This document shows, piece by piece, positions 56,846 through 64,000 of a DNA stretch of 64,000 nucleotides. How positions within the stretch are numbered: the first letter of the stretch is position 1; each line of letters starts with the position of its first letter. The DNA is taken from contig NZ_JAFLRF010000004.1 of NCBI RefSeq assembly GCF_017315705.1, positions 1 through 64,000 of the forward strand. The letters are read 5' to 3'. The notes beneath the pieces were generated by a model, which ran no database searches, was not told the DNA's origin, and worked only from the letters and a program-made list of their open reading frames with translations. This DNA comes from Trinickia mobilis (GTDB taxonomy: Bacteria; Pseudomonadota; Gammaproteobacteria; Burkholderiales; Burkholderiaceae). A program made the translations under genes and the position numbers.

Positions 56846-57038
56846 GTTGCACCTCCCCTGCGCGGAATCGAACGGAAAGCACCGACCACGCAAGCACGAC
56901 CGCGAGGACGCACGCGGTTTGCCACCCGTAAAAAAACGGCCAGCCGCCGAGCGTGGGTGTCACACGGTTGTATAAAGGCACGGCCAGCCCCGCCACGATC
57001 GGCAGAGTGAGCAATAAAAAGGTAAGGCGAGATTTCAT
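56829..57038 (-). CDS. DUF3311-like small membrane protein
   Basis: 69 residues with two membrane helices (LTFLLLTLPIVAGLAVPLYNRV and FFYGWQTACVLAVVLAWSVLSV) and a basic tail. This matches DUF3311 proteins, which usually pair with sodium:solute symporters; no symporter is here, so it appears orphaned. It overlaps the methyltransferase gene by 17 bp. Confidence 0.75.
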   Translation of the reverse strand: MKSRLTFLLLTLPIVAGLAVPLYNRVTPTLGGWPFFYGWQTACVLAVVLAWSVLSVRFRAGEVQRDLPL

Positions 57039-57248
57039 GCGTTGAAGTCCAAATTCACGGGTTGGCATGTCGACGCCCGGCGTTCGACATGGGTCGGCTT
57101 GCTTCTCAGGAAGCGACAGCGTAGGCAGCATCGAGCGCACGAAAAAGTAGGCCTCGGGCGGAAAACTGTTTCTGCGTGGAAACGATGACGAATAGGCGTG
57201 CGAACGCCTCCGCGCGTTTGGAGCGGACCCGTTGGTGCGCACGACGCT

Positions 57249-58151
57249 TCAGTCGTTCAGATATTCCGGGAGCGATTCGACGAGAAAGTCGACGGTGGCG
57301 CGCATCGCTTGCGACATGCCGCGATGCGAAGCGAAGACGAGGCTCAACGTGCCGCGCGGTATGTGCCACCGGGGAAGCACGCGCGCGAGCCGGCCCGCTG
57401 CGATATCCGCGCGGCAGATGGGGGAAGGCAGGGCTGCCACGCCCAGGCCGGCAAGCGCGGCACGGCGCGCGAGCGGCGCGTCGTTGCAGCGCATTCGAGC
57501 GTGAAACGGAACGGTTGCCGTGCCCCCGTCGGAGGCATGCAGCAGCCAGGCGCTCGCTGCGTCCCGTCGTGCGAGCTGGATGCCGTCGACGCCCTCAAGA
57601 TTCCCCGGCGTATCCGGCAGGCCGCGCGGAAAGAACGCCGGGCTCGCAACGAGGGTCACCTGCGTTTGCGCGACGGGCCGCGCGATCAGCGAAGAACTCT
57701 GCAAGGGCTCGGTATGACTGCGCAGCGCGAGGTCGTAGCCTTCCTCGATGAGATCCACGTAGCGGTTGGACGTCAGCAGTTCGATATCGATCTTCGGATG
57801 CTGAGCCATGAAGACTGGCAGCAACTCGTCGAGCGCCATGCGCACGGTGCCCGTGGCGCAAGTGATGCGCACGCGGCCGACGGGCTCGTCGAGCCGCGCC
57901 CGCGCCGCCTGCTCGGCTCTGTCCACCTCGCTCATCACGCGTGCGCAATGCGCGTAAAAATCGGCGCCGGCCTCGGTCAGCGAAAACTTGCGGGTGGTGC
58001 GGTTCGCGAGCCGCAGCCCAAGCGCCTGTTCGAGCGCCCGCACGCGCTTGCTCAGCGTGCCCTTGGGCACGCCGATCGCATCCGCCGCGGCGGAAAAGCC
58101 GCGTTTTTCGACGACGACGGAAAAGTAATACAGATCATTGAGATCGAGCAC
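57249..58151 (-). CDS. LysR-family transcriptional regulator
   Basis: 300 residues, start GTG 58151. HTH: LYYFSVVVEKRGFSAAADAIGVPKGTLSKRVRALEQALG. The effector domain (ELLTSNRYVDLIEEGYDLALR, LARRAALAGLGVAALP) fits the large AaeR/DmlR-like Burkholderia subgroup. The frame extends to 58514 without support. Just upstream lies an SDR C-terminal scrap, so its former neighbour was probably an SDR gene. Confidence 0.88.
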   Translation of the reverse strand: MLDLNDLYYFSVVVEKRGFSAAADAIGVPKGTLSKRVRALEQALGLRLANRTTRKFSLTEAGADFYAHCARVMSEVDRAEQAARARLDEPVGRVRITCATGTVRMALDELLPVFMAQHPKIDIELLTSNRYVDLIEEGYDLALRSHTEPLQSSSLIARPVAQTQVTLVASPAFFPRGLPDTPGNLEGVDGIQLARRDAASAWLLHASDGGTATVPFHARMRCNDAPLARRAALAGLGVAALPSPICRADIAAGRLARVLPRWHIPRGTLSLVFASHRGMSQAMRATVDFLVESLPEYLND

Positions 58152-58254
58152 GGCGATCGTTTCCGTCCGGCAACAATAAATACAGTTTAGGTCGCCATTC
58201 GACGCCGTTGCGGTTGCGCCAGGCTTTCGTCCGAAGATCGCTTCGCATCGACGC

Positions 58255-58305
58255 TCAAAGCATCCCGCGGTGCAATCCGCCGTCGACCTGGAGGCAGTTC
58301 GGTGC
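58255..58305 (-). pseudogene. SDR C-terminal remnant
   Basis: The minus strand encodes APNCLQVDGGLHRGML and a stop: the end of a short-chain dehydrogenase (VDGGLHRGML). Nothing of the rest of the gene is seen upstream. Confidence 0.6.
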
Positions 58306-58336
58306 GTGACACCCGTGCGGGTTTTGTCGGCTATGA

Positions 58337-58723
58337 CTACTTGCCTGCGCCGGTCTCCCAGACGCAACTCAATTCGAGCGTACTGCCCGGCGTGACGCCG
58401 GGACTCAGCGCCGCGCCATGAAATTCGGCAGCATTGCACGTCCATTCGGCAAGGAAATCCTCCCTGCATTCCTTGCGCCGGCCCGTAAGCGATTCCGCGC
58501 GGACGTACCGGCATATCGTTTTGCCGTCACACTGGCGAGCAAGGTCCGGCGTGGCATTACCGTGCGGCGCTCCGCAGTTCCCGCCATAGGTGCCCGACAC
58601 GACCCGGATCTCGCGCGCTTGGGCACTGCATCCGCTCACGCAAACAGCGATGCTCGATAGCGCGCCGACGATACGCAAAACGCCGGTGTGTTTAGCGAAA
58701 TCCCCACAACGAAACGCACTCAT
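58337..58723 (-). CDS. Cysteine-rich lipoprotein resembling SUEL/rhamnose-binding lectin module
   Basis: 128 residues with a signal and lipobox (AVCVSGC at about 28-34). The mature part, IRVVSGTYGGNCG...NATPDLARQCDGK...CRYVR...CREDFLAEWTC, has the spacing of a SUEL-type galactose/rhamnose-binding lectin (YG...C, CNGKxxC, vDYxC). Last gene of the DUF4142-cupredoxin-sigma operon, 8 bp after the sigma factor. A cell-surface or periplasmic binding role is inferred. Confidence 0.7.
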   Translation of the reverse strand: MSAFRCGDFAKHTGVLRIVGALSSIAVCVSGCSAQAREIRVVSGTYGGNCGAPHGNATPDLARQCDGKTICRYVRAESLTGRRKECREDFLAEWTCNAAEFHGAALSPGVTPGSTLELSCVWETGAGK

Positions 58724-58731
58724 TGCATGCC

Positions 58732-59433
58732 TCACGTCCGCGCCCCATCCCCTTCGCCCACCGCCTGCAAAACCCGGGCGACCACCCGGTCGCATTGCGC
58801 GCCGCCGAATTCGAACACATCGCGCTCGGCCAGATCGATCTCGCGCGCGAGCGATTCGCGCAGCAGGCCCTTCGCGCGGAAGTGCCGGCTGCGCACGGTC
58901 GCCTCGGGAATGTCGAGACACTGCGCGGTCTCCTCGACGCTCATTTCCTCGACCGACCGCAGCACGAAGACCACGCGAAACGCCTCGGGCAGCTCGTCGA
59001 GCTTGCGTTCGAGCAGCGCGCGCACTTCGGCGCGTGCAGCGGCCTTGTCTGGAGAATCGGAATCGTTTGCGCTCATGGCGTCGACATCGGCGTGCGGGTT
59101 CAGGTCCACGATCGGAAACACATTTTGGCGCCGGGTCTCGCGGCGCAGGCGGCCAAAGCATTCGTTGAGCACGAGCCGGGACAGCCACGTGAGCAGCGCG
59201 GCGTCGCCGCGAAACTGCCCGATCGAACGGTAAGCCGACATATAGGCGTCCTGCAGCGCGTCCTCCGCTTCCGCGTCGTTGCGCAAGGTGGCGCGCGCGA
59301 GCCGATAGAGGCGCCGGTTGTGGCGGCGCATCAGCAGCTCGAAAGCGGCCCGGTCGCCGGCGGCAATGCGGCGCACGATCGACAGGTCGTCGTCCGCGGC
59401 CGAAGGCAAAGAGGTTTGTGCGCTGTCCATCAT
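58732..59433 (-). CDS. ECF RNA polymerase sigma factor
   Basis: 233 residues. Region 2: FELLMRRHNRRLYRLARATLRNDAEAEDALQDAYMSAYRSIGQFRGDAALLTWLSRLV-type sequence; region 4: LPEAFRVVFVLRSVEEMSVEETAQCLDIPEATVRSRHFRAKGLL. Starts at the ATGATG (59433/59430) after GAGGA. No separate anti-sigma gene follows; the lectin-like lipoprotein is next. Unlike the sigma at 39154 it belongs to the RpoE-like/ECF41-free broad group. Confidence 0.9.
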   Translation of the reverse strand: MMDSAQTSLPSAADDDLSIVRRIAAGDRAAFELLMRRHNRRLYRLARATLRNDAEAEDALQDAYMSAYRSIGQFRGDAALLTWLSRLVLNECFGRLRRETRRQNVFPIVDLNPHADVDAMSANDSDSPDKAAARAEVRALLERKLDELPEAFRVVFVLRSVEEMSVEETAQCLDIPEATVRSRHFRAKGLLRESLAREIDLAERDVFEFGGAQCDRVVARVLQAVGEGDGART

Positions 59434-59452
59434 GGGGTCCTCGCCGGCTCGC

Positions 59453-59842
59453 TCACCGTACGACCAGTGTGCCACGCATCGTGGGATGAAAATCGCATCC
59501 GTACGGGTAGTTTCCGGGCGTTCGAGCGACATAGCTCCAGGAAGCGTTCGGCGCAATGCTGTGCGAATCGAACGCTTTCGATGTTGCGCTCGCCGTGTGC
59601 GGAACCAGGTCCTGGTTGACCCACACGACGCGGTCGCCGCGCCGCACCGTCAGCACCGGCGGATCGAAGCGCATCTGCTCGATCGTGACGACGAACGTGC
59701 CGGGCGCCGCATCGGCATGCGCGGCTGGCGCGGTCGGCACCGTGCCGCCGAGCAAACCGCCAAGCGCGAGCGCAAGCCACGAAGCATGCGTGCTCAACCT
59801 CCGCCGGCGCCTTGCGCCCAGGCATCCCGGACGCTTAAGCAC
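59453..59842 (-). CDS. Cupredoxin family copper-binding protein
   Basis: 129 residues, exported (signal to about residue 44). Type-1 copper ligands are H82 (VPHTAS), C116, H119 and M122 (CDFHPTM). Looks like the amicyanin/plastocyanin-like family. The start GTG 59842 overlaps the DUF4142 gene by 8 bp; it likely moves electrons or copper in the periplasm. Confidence 0.88.
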   Translation of the reverse strand: MLKRPGCLGARRRRRLSTHASWLALALGGLLGGTVPTAPAAHADAAPGTFVVTIEQMRFDPPVLTVRRGDRVVWVNQDLVPHTASATSKAFDSHSIAPNASWSYVARTPGNYPYGCDFHPTMRGTLVVR

Positions 59843-60368
59843 CGCCCTTCCCCAGCGCTTGCTGCAAACGCTTGGCGTGCTCGAGGTGCGCGATGAAGGC
59901 CGGCCGGACTTTCACGAGCAGCGCCTTCAATTCCTCGTTCTTGGCGCTCGGTATCAGCGTCTTGTCGAGCGCATCGATCACGGTCTCGTGATACGCCACT
60001 TCGTGGTCGATATACGCGCGATCGAAGCGCTTGCCGGAGAGCGTCTTCAGGTTGGCGAGGTTCGCGTCGCCGCCTTGCTTGAGGCTTTGGCTCGTCGCGT
60101 TGTCCTCCGGGGTCACGCCGAGCTTGTGCACGAGGTCGGTGGCCGCCTGGTTGACGCTGGTGTGATCCGTAATCATTCGCTGCGCGAAGGCCTTCACGTC
60201 CTTCGATTGGGTTTTCGACTCCGCGAGCTTGCCCGCGTCGATATCGACCTGGTTGGCGGTCACGACGATGGCCGCGATCTGAGGATCGGTGGGACCGGCG
60301 CTTTGCGCCTGCGCCGCGGCGCAAACGAGCGCCAGCGCTCCGGACAATGCAATGCTCATCAGCTTCAT
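59835..60368 (-). CDS. DUF4142 periplasmic protein
   Basis: 177 residues with signal peptide MKLMSIALSGALALVCAAAQAQ. The mature helical bundle has the ferritin-like DUF4142 pattern: QRMITDHTSVNQAATDLVHKLG, FDRAYIDHEVAYHETVIDAL, FIAHLEHAKRLQ. First gene of the four-gene minus-strand operon through cupredoxin and sigma factor; members are linked to outer-membrane or copper stress, function not established. Confidence 0.88.
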   Translation of the reverse strand: MKLMSIALSGALALVCAAAQAQSAGPTDPQIAAIVVTANQVDIDAGKLAESKTQSKDVKAFAQRMITDHTSVNQAATDLVHKLGVTPEDNATSQSLKQGGDANLANLKTLSGKRFDRAYIDHEVAYHETVIDALDKTLIPSAKNEELKALLVKVRPAFIAHLEHAKRLQQALGKGGA

Positions 60369-60431
60369 GAATGCCTTCCGCCGGGCCGCCCCAAGGGAGG
60401 CATTAGCCCCCTCGGGGGGAGCTTTGCATGG

Positions 60432-60465
60432 GACCGGAGTAAGCGCTAGAGCGCTAACTCCGGTC
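60432..60465. repeat. Inverted repeat upstream of DUF4142 operon
   Basis: GACCGGAGTAAGCGCT (60432-60447) and its complement (60450-60465) with one mismatch and a 2-base centre. It lies 64 bp before the DUF4142 start, next to a C/G-run (CCCCCTCGGGGGG), so it may form a leader hairpin or operator. The remainder, 60466-60827, contains no gene and presumably the promoter of the PBP gene. Confidence 0.55.
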
Positions 60466-60827
60466 GACAGCGAACGGATGTGAGCGTGGGGGTGGTTCAT
60501 GTTGCCTCCTCGGCGACGGTCGCGGGTTCGGCGCCGCACATGCGGAGCAGGTCTAGTTCGACGTCGCGACCGGGTACACGGCATTGGATGTCACGTCGCC
60601 GAACGCCGTTCCGGCTCGGCGGCGGCACCGTGCGCAACGTGCTGCTCGGGCACGACTCGCTCGGCCGGATCTCGCATCCACATTACGTTTTTATTACAAT
60701 CTGTGCCGCAACGGTGGTCGCCGCGGAAACGGACGTGAGCCCGCCGATTCAGGCGGTGTCCATTGACCCTTCGCCAACCGCCAACCGGCAGCGCGCTCGC
60801 CAAGCGCGTGCATCCAATATTCGGACC

Positions 60828-62666
60828 ATGATCTTCAAGAAGAAATCGCAATCGCAGGACATGTACGCGCCCGTGGCGAAGAACGCGGTGCTCGCGCCGC
60901 GCTTGCCGGCGTGGCGCTCCACGTTCATCGTGGTGCTGGTGTTTGTGGGTTTCGCCGCGCTCGCCGCGCGCGCGTTCTGGATTCAGATCGTCGACCAGGA
61001 TTTCTACGCCGACCAGGGACAAAAGCGCTATCAGCGCACCATCGAGCTCGATGCGATGCGCGGGCGCATCGTCGACCGGCATGGCGCGCTGCTTGCCGTC
61101 AGCCTGGTCACCTACGAAATCTGGGCGACGCCGAAGCTCGTCGACAAAGCCGCCTACCCGGCGCTGGCGAAGCTGCTCGACATGCCGGAGGCCGAGCTCG
61201 CGCGGCGCCTGAACCCGAGCCGCGCGTTCGTGCTGCTCAAGCGCCAGATCGATGCCGACACCGCGAACCAGATCGCCAAGCTCGACGTCGCGGGCATCAC
61301 GCAGCTCGCCGATTCGAAGCGCTTTTATCCGGAAGGGGAATCGGCGGCGCATGTGGTCGGCTTCACCGACATCCAGGACATCGGCCAGGAAGGCGTCGAG
61401 CTCGCGGCGAATGCGCGCTTGAGCGGCGCCCCCGGTCAGCGCGAGGTGATTCGCGACCGCCTCGGCCGCATCGTCTCGGACACGCGTCCGCTGGTGCCGC
61501 CGCAAAACGGCGCGACGGTGCGGCTGACGATCGACCGGCGCGTGCAGCAGCTCGCGTACGCACAGCTCGAGGCGGCGGTCACGCTGAACCACGCGGAGGC
61601 CGGCAGCGTCGTCGTGCTCGATGCGCAGAACGGCGAGATCCTCGCGCTCGCGAACTACCCGACCTTCGATCCGAACGACCGCGCGCGGCTGACGGGCAAG
61701 CAGTTGCGCAACCGCGCGCTGACCGACACGTTCGAGCCCGGTTCGACGATCAAGCCGATCGTCGTCACGCTGTCGATGGACGAAGGCAAGGTGAACGCTC
61801 AGACGCTCATCAACACGTCGCCGGGCAGCTACAAGATCGGCCCGAACGTGGTTCACGATACGTCGAACCACGGCACGATCACGGTCGCGCAGGCGGTCCA
61901 GAAGTCGAGCAACATCGCGCTCGCGAAGCTCGCGCTCAATCTGCCGGCCGACACGATCTGGACCAAGTACCAGGAGTATGGGCTCGGCCGCGCGCCGGAT
62001 CTGACGTTTCCCGGCGTCGCGTCGGGCAGATTGCGTCCGTACAAACGCTGGCGTCCGATCGAGCAGGCGACGATGGCATACGGCTACGGGCTGTCGACCT
62101 CGCTCTTGCAAATCGCGCAGGTGTACACCGCTTATGCCGGCGACGGCACGCTGCACCCCGCGACGCTGCTCGTCGGCGTCGACGCGGCCACAGGCGTCGA
62201 GCTCCGCCCGGACGAAGGCGCTCACGCGCATCCCGGCACCCGCGTGACGACGCCCGCCACCGCCGCGCAAATGCGGACGATGCTCGAAATGGCGGTGGGC
62301 CAGGGCGGCACAGGACGCGCGGCGCAAGTGGCGGGCTACCGCGTCGGCGGCAAGACGGGGACGGCCCGCAAGCAGGCCGGCACGTCGTACGCGAAGAACA
62401 AATACCGTTCGCTTTTCGTCGGCATGGCGCCGATGAGCGATCCGCGGATCATCGTCGCGGTAATGATCGACGAGCCCTCGGGACGCGGCTTCTATGGCGG
62501 GACGGTGGCCGGGCCGGTATTTTCCTCGGTCACGGGCGGCACATTGCAGTTGTTCGGCGTGCCTCCGGATGCCGAGTCGGTCACGTTGTACGGGGGACGG
62601 CCCGAACCGTTACGAGGCGAGAAGGCCCCAACCGTCGATATAACCGCTGGCGCGGGGCAGTCTTGA
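60828..62666 (+). CDS. Penicillin-binding protein 2 / FtsI-like transpeptidase
   Basis: 612 residues. One N-terminal membrane helix (about 31-53), a dimerisation domain (RGRIVDRHGALLAVSL), then the transpeptidase with STIK 306-309 (active Ser306), SSN 360-362 and GGKTGTA near 510. The arrangement is that of class B PBPs of the FtsI group. No mra/fts/mur neighbours are present, so this is a second, unclustered copy. ATG 60828 is chosen for the FtsI-like N-terminus; the frame opens at 60480. Confidence 0.88.
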   Translation: MIFKKKSQSQDMYAPVAKNAVLAPRLPAWRSTFIVVLVFVGFAALAARAFWIQIVDQDFYADQGQKRYQRTIELDAMRGRIVDRHGALLAVSLVTYEIWATPKLVDKAAYPALAKLLDMPEAELARRLNPSRAFVLLKRQIDADTANQIAKLDVAGITQLADSKRFYPEGESAAHVVGFTDIQDIGQEGVELAANARLSGAPGQREVIRDRLGRIVSDTRPLVPPQNGATVRLTIDRRVQQLAYAQLEAAVTLNHAEAGSVVVLDAQNGEILALANYPTFDPNDRARLTGKQLRNRALTDTFEPGSTIKPIVVTLSMDEGKVNAQTLINTSPGSYKIGPNVVHDTSNHGTITVAQAVQKSSNIALAKLALNLPADTIWTKYQEYGLGRAPDLTFPGVASGRLRPYKRWRPIEQATMAYGYGLSTSLLQIAQVYTAYAGDGTLHPATLLVGVDAATGVELRPDEGAHAHPGTRVTTPATAAQMRTMLEMAVGQGGTGRAAQVAGYRVGGKTGTARKQAGTSYAKNKYRSLFVGMAPMSDPRIIVAVMIDEPSGRGFYGGTVAGPVFSSVTGGTLQLFGVPPDAESVTLYGGRPEPLRGEKAPTVDITAGAGQS

Positions 62667-62770
62667 GGAAATCAGCGCTAACATATTGAGTACTCACGCG
62701 CGCAGCACTCAGCGCGATGGAACACTTGATGCTTTTCTTCCCGACGGCCCTCCGGCCGAGGAGCATCGAC

Positions 62771-63202
62771 ATGACCGCCCAACTCACCACTCGGTTCTCG
62801 CATGTCCGCCCGCAAGACACGCAGTATGCCGGCAACGGCCTGCGAGATTTCTTTCTCTATCGCGATCTAGGCATCGCCGACGCCACGGGCGGCAAAGTGC
62901 TCGCGCAGCTCGTGAAGGCAAACATCCCGCCCGAGCGCGGCACCGGCTGGCACCGTCACGAAGCCGAGTTTCATATCGTCATCATGTTGAAGGGCTGGGC
63001 CCGCTTCATGTACGGCGACAAGGAAACGCTCGTTGCGGCAGGCGACTGCGTGCATCAGGCGCCCGGCATCGTCCACTACCTGTTCGACTATTCGCCGGAT
63101 ATGGAATACCTGGAGATCGTCGCGCCCGCAGACTTCAAGACGATCGGCGTCGAACCGGTCTGCGACGTGCCTGCCGTCACGCCGTGGCCTGAAACAACGT
63201 GA
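62771..63202 (+). CDS. Cupin domain-containing protein
   Basis: 143 residues. Cupin motif 1 is GTGWHRHEAEFHIVIMLKGWARF (metal His/Glu: H-x-H-x3-E), motif 2 GDCVHQAPGIVHYLFDY. ATG 62771 has GAGGAG seven bases ahead; an ATG at 62717 is less likely. Function unknown; converges with the PHA depolymerase gene. Confidence 0.85.
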   Translation: MTAQLTTRFSHVRPQDTQYAGNGLRDFFLYRDLGIADATGGKVLAQLVKANIPPERGTGWHRHEAEFHIVIMLKGWARFMYGDKETLVAAGDCVHQAPGIVHYLFDYSPDMEYLEIVAPADFKTIGVEPVCDVPAVTPWPETT

Positions 63203-63215
63203 GCGCGCCGGCTCG

Positions 63216-64000
63216 CTAACCCGGCAACGGCGCCGTCGCCGGCGCATGCGGTTCATCGCCGCCCGCGAGAGGCGCTGGCTGCACGCGCGCGGAGAGCGTC
63301 GGCGCCGCCTCGTTGTCGTGAATCACCGCGCGCACGAGCGGGTAGATCTGCCGCTCCCAGCGTTTGCCGTTGAAGACGCCGTAGTGCCCGACGCCGGTCT
63401 GCACGTGATGCGTCTTCAGATACGGACGCAGCCGCGAACAGAGATCCTGCGCGGCTAGCGTCTGCCCGACCGCGCAGATGTCGTCCTTTTCGCCCTCTAC
63501 CGTCAACAGCGCCGTGCGCCGGATCACCGACGGATCGACGAGCCGCCCGCCTACTTCCAGCTTGCCGAGCGGCAGCGCGTGCTGCTGGAACACGGTGGCG
63601 ACCGTCTCGATGTAGAACTCCTCGGCGAGATCCATCGTCGCGAAGTATTCCTCGTAGAAGAGACGGATCGCCTCGGCTTTTTCCGCATCGCCCTTCGCGC
63701 GCTCGTAGAACATGTCGGCAAGCGAGTTCGCGTGGCGCTCGACATTCATCGATATGAACGCGCTCAGTTGCACGAAGCCCGGATAGACGCGCCGATGCGC
63801 GCCCGCAAAACCCGACGGTACCGTGCTGATCAGGTTCTTCTCGAACCATTCGATCGGCTTGCTCTTCGCCAATTCGTTCACGCGCGTCGGATTGATGCGC
63901 GTATCGATCGGCCCGGCCATCAGCGTCATGCTCGCGGGCTGCGCCGGGTTCCTGTCTTCGGCCATGAGCGCCACGGCTGCGAGCGCCGCGACCGTCGGCT
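63216..64000 (-). CDS. phaZ: Polyhydroxyalkanoate depolymerase, C-terminal two thirds (partial)
   Basis: The gene continues past the right edge. The visible 261 residues fit intracellular PHB depolymerase PhaZ: MTLMAGPIDTRINPTRVNELA, FYERAKGDAEKAEAIRLFYEEYFATMDLAEEFYIETV-type helical block, LLTVEGEKDDICAVGQTLAA holding the catalytic Asp, and TGVGHYGVFNGKRWERQIYP holding the catalytic His. The nucleophile Ser lies outside the window. It degrades stored poly-3-hydroxybutyrate. Confidence 0.93.
   Translation of the reverse strand, partial: PTVAALAAVALMAEDRNPAQPASMTLMAGPIDTRINPTRVNELAKSKPIEWFEKNLISTVPSGFAGAHRRVYPGFVQLSAFISMNVERHANSLADMFYERAKGDAEKAEAIRLFYEEYFATMDLAEEFYIETVATVFQQHALPLGKLEVGGRLVDPSVIRRTALLTVEGEKDDICAVGQTLAAQDLCSRLRPYLKTHHVQTGVGHYGVFNGKRWERQIYPLVRAVIHDNEAAPTLSARVQPAPLAGGDEPHAPATAPLPG

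Overview
The window looks like a chromosomal stretch from a beta-proteobacterium of the Burkholderia/Paraburkholderia/Caballeronia group. This is judged from the high-GC coding style, a KdpE-type regulator, a Fiu-PiuC iron locus with a Sel1 gene, many LysR/AraC/LacI regulators, a PHA depolymerase and IS66, IS110 and IS256 remnants. No rRNA, tRNA or CRISPR array was seen.

Layout. 1-2.3 kb: end of kdpB directly followed by kdpE (kdpC and kdpD absent between them) and two small genes. 2.4-13.0 kb: a minus-strand sugar-acid uptake and catabolism operon (polyamine-type ABC transporter, nucleoside hydrolase, enolase-superfamily dehydratase, uronate-dehydrogenase-like enzyme, a lactonase-SDR chimera, RraA-like aldolase) facing a LacI regulator, with a perfect LacI-type palindrome between. 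13.6-22.1 kb: NIPSNAP, KstD-like flavoprotein, SDR, PobR-like AraC regulator, a four-module ferredoxin/reductase/FCD/P450 fusion and pobA. Read together these resemble a route that aromatizes an alicyclic acid such as cyclohexanecarboxylate to 4-hydroxybenzoate and then protocatechuate; two matching 40-bp AraC-type operator copies tie the two minus-strand units together. 22.9-25.3 kb: a visibly AT-richer AAA ATPase plus DUF559/PD-(D/E)XK nuclease pair, a candidate defence module. 25.7-28.8 kb: multicopper oxidase and an ExxE-bearing membrane protein.

29-36.8 kb is a decayed mosaic: truncated IS66, truncated VOC gene, M81 peptidase, porin remnant, MFS transporter, decapitated polysaccharide deacetylase, frameshifted IS256 and a LysR fragment. 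36.8-43.1 kb is an extracytoplasmic-function sigma regulon: DoxX, a small secreted protein, nrsF-sigma, bufA1-bufB-bufC-doxX and a second nrsF. Four promoters share GTAACC-N16-CGAA exactly. It is probably a metal/oxidative stress bufferin (peptide metallophore) system.

43.4-47.3 kb: Fur-type site, a perfect 22-bp-arm hairpin, then fiu-sel1-piuC. 47.5-50 kb: nucleotidyltransferase, then an SOS box inside a 44-bp palindrome in front of a UdgX-type gene. 50.2-64 kb: chemoreceptor, alcohol dehydrogenase, LysR/YeiH pair, persulfide-dioxygenase-like hydrolase with a methyltransferase and DUF3311 protein, LysR, a DUF4142-cupredoxin-ECF sigma-lectin-like lipoprotein operon, a penicillin-binding protein, a cupin and the end of a PHA depolymerase.

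All family assignments come from reading the sequence; no database search was run.
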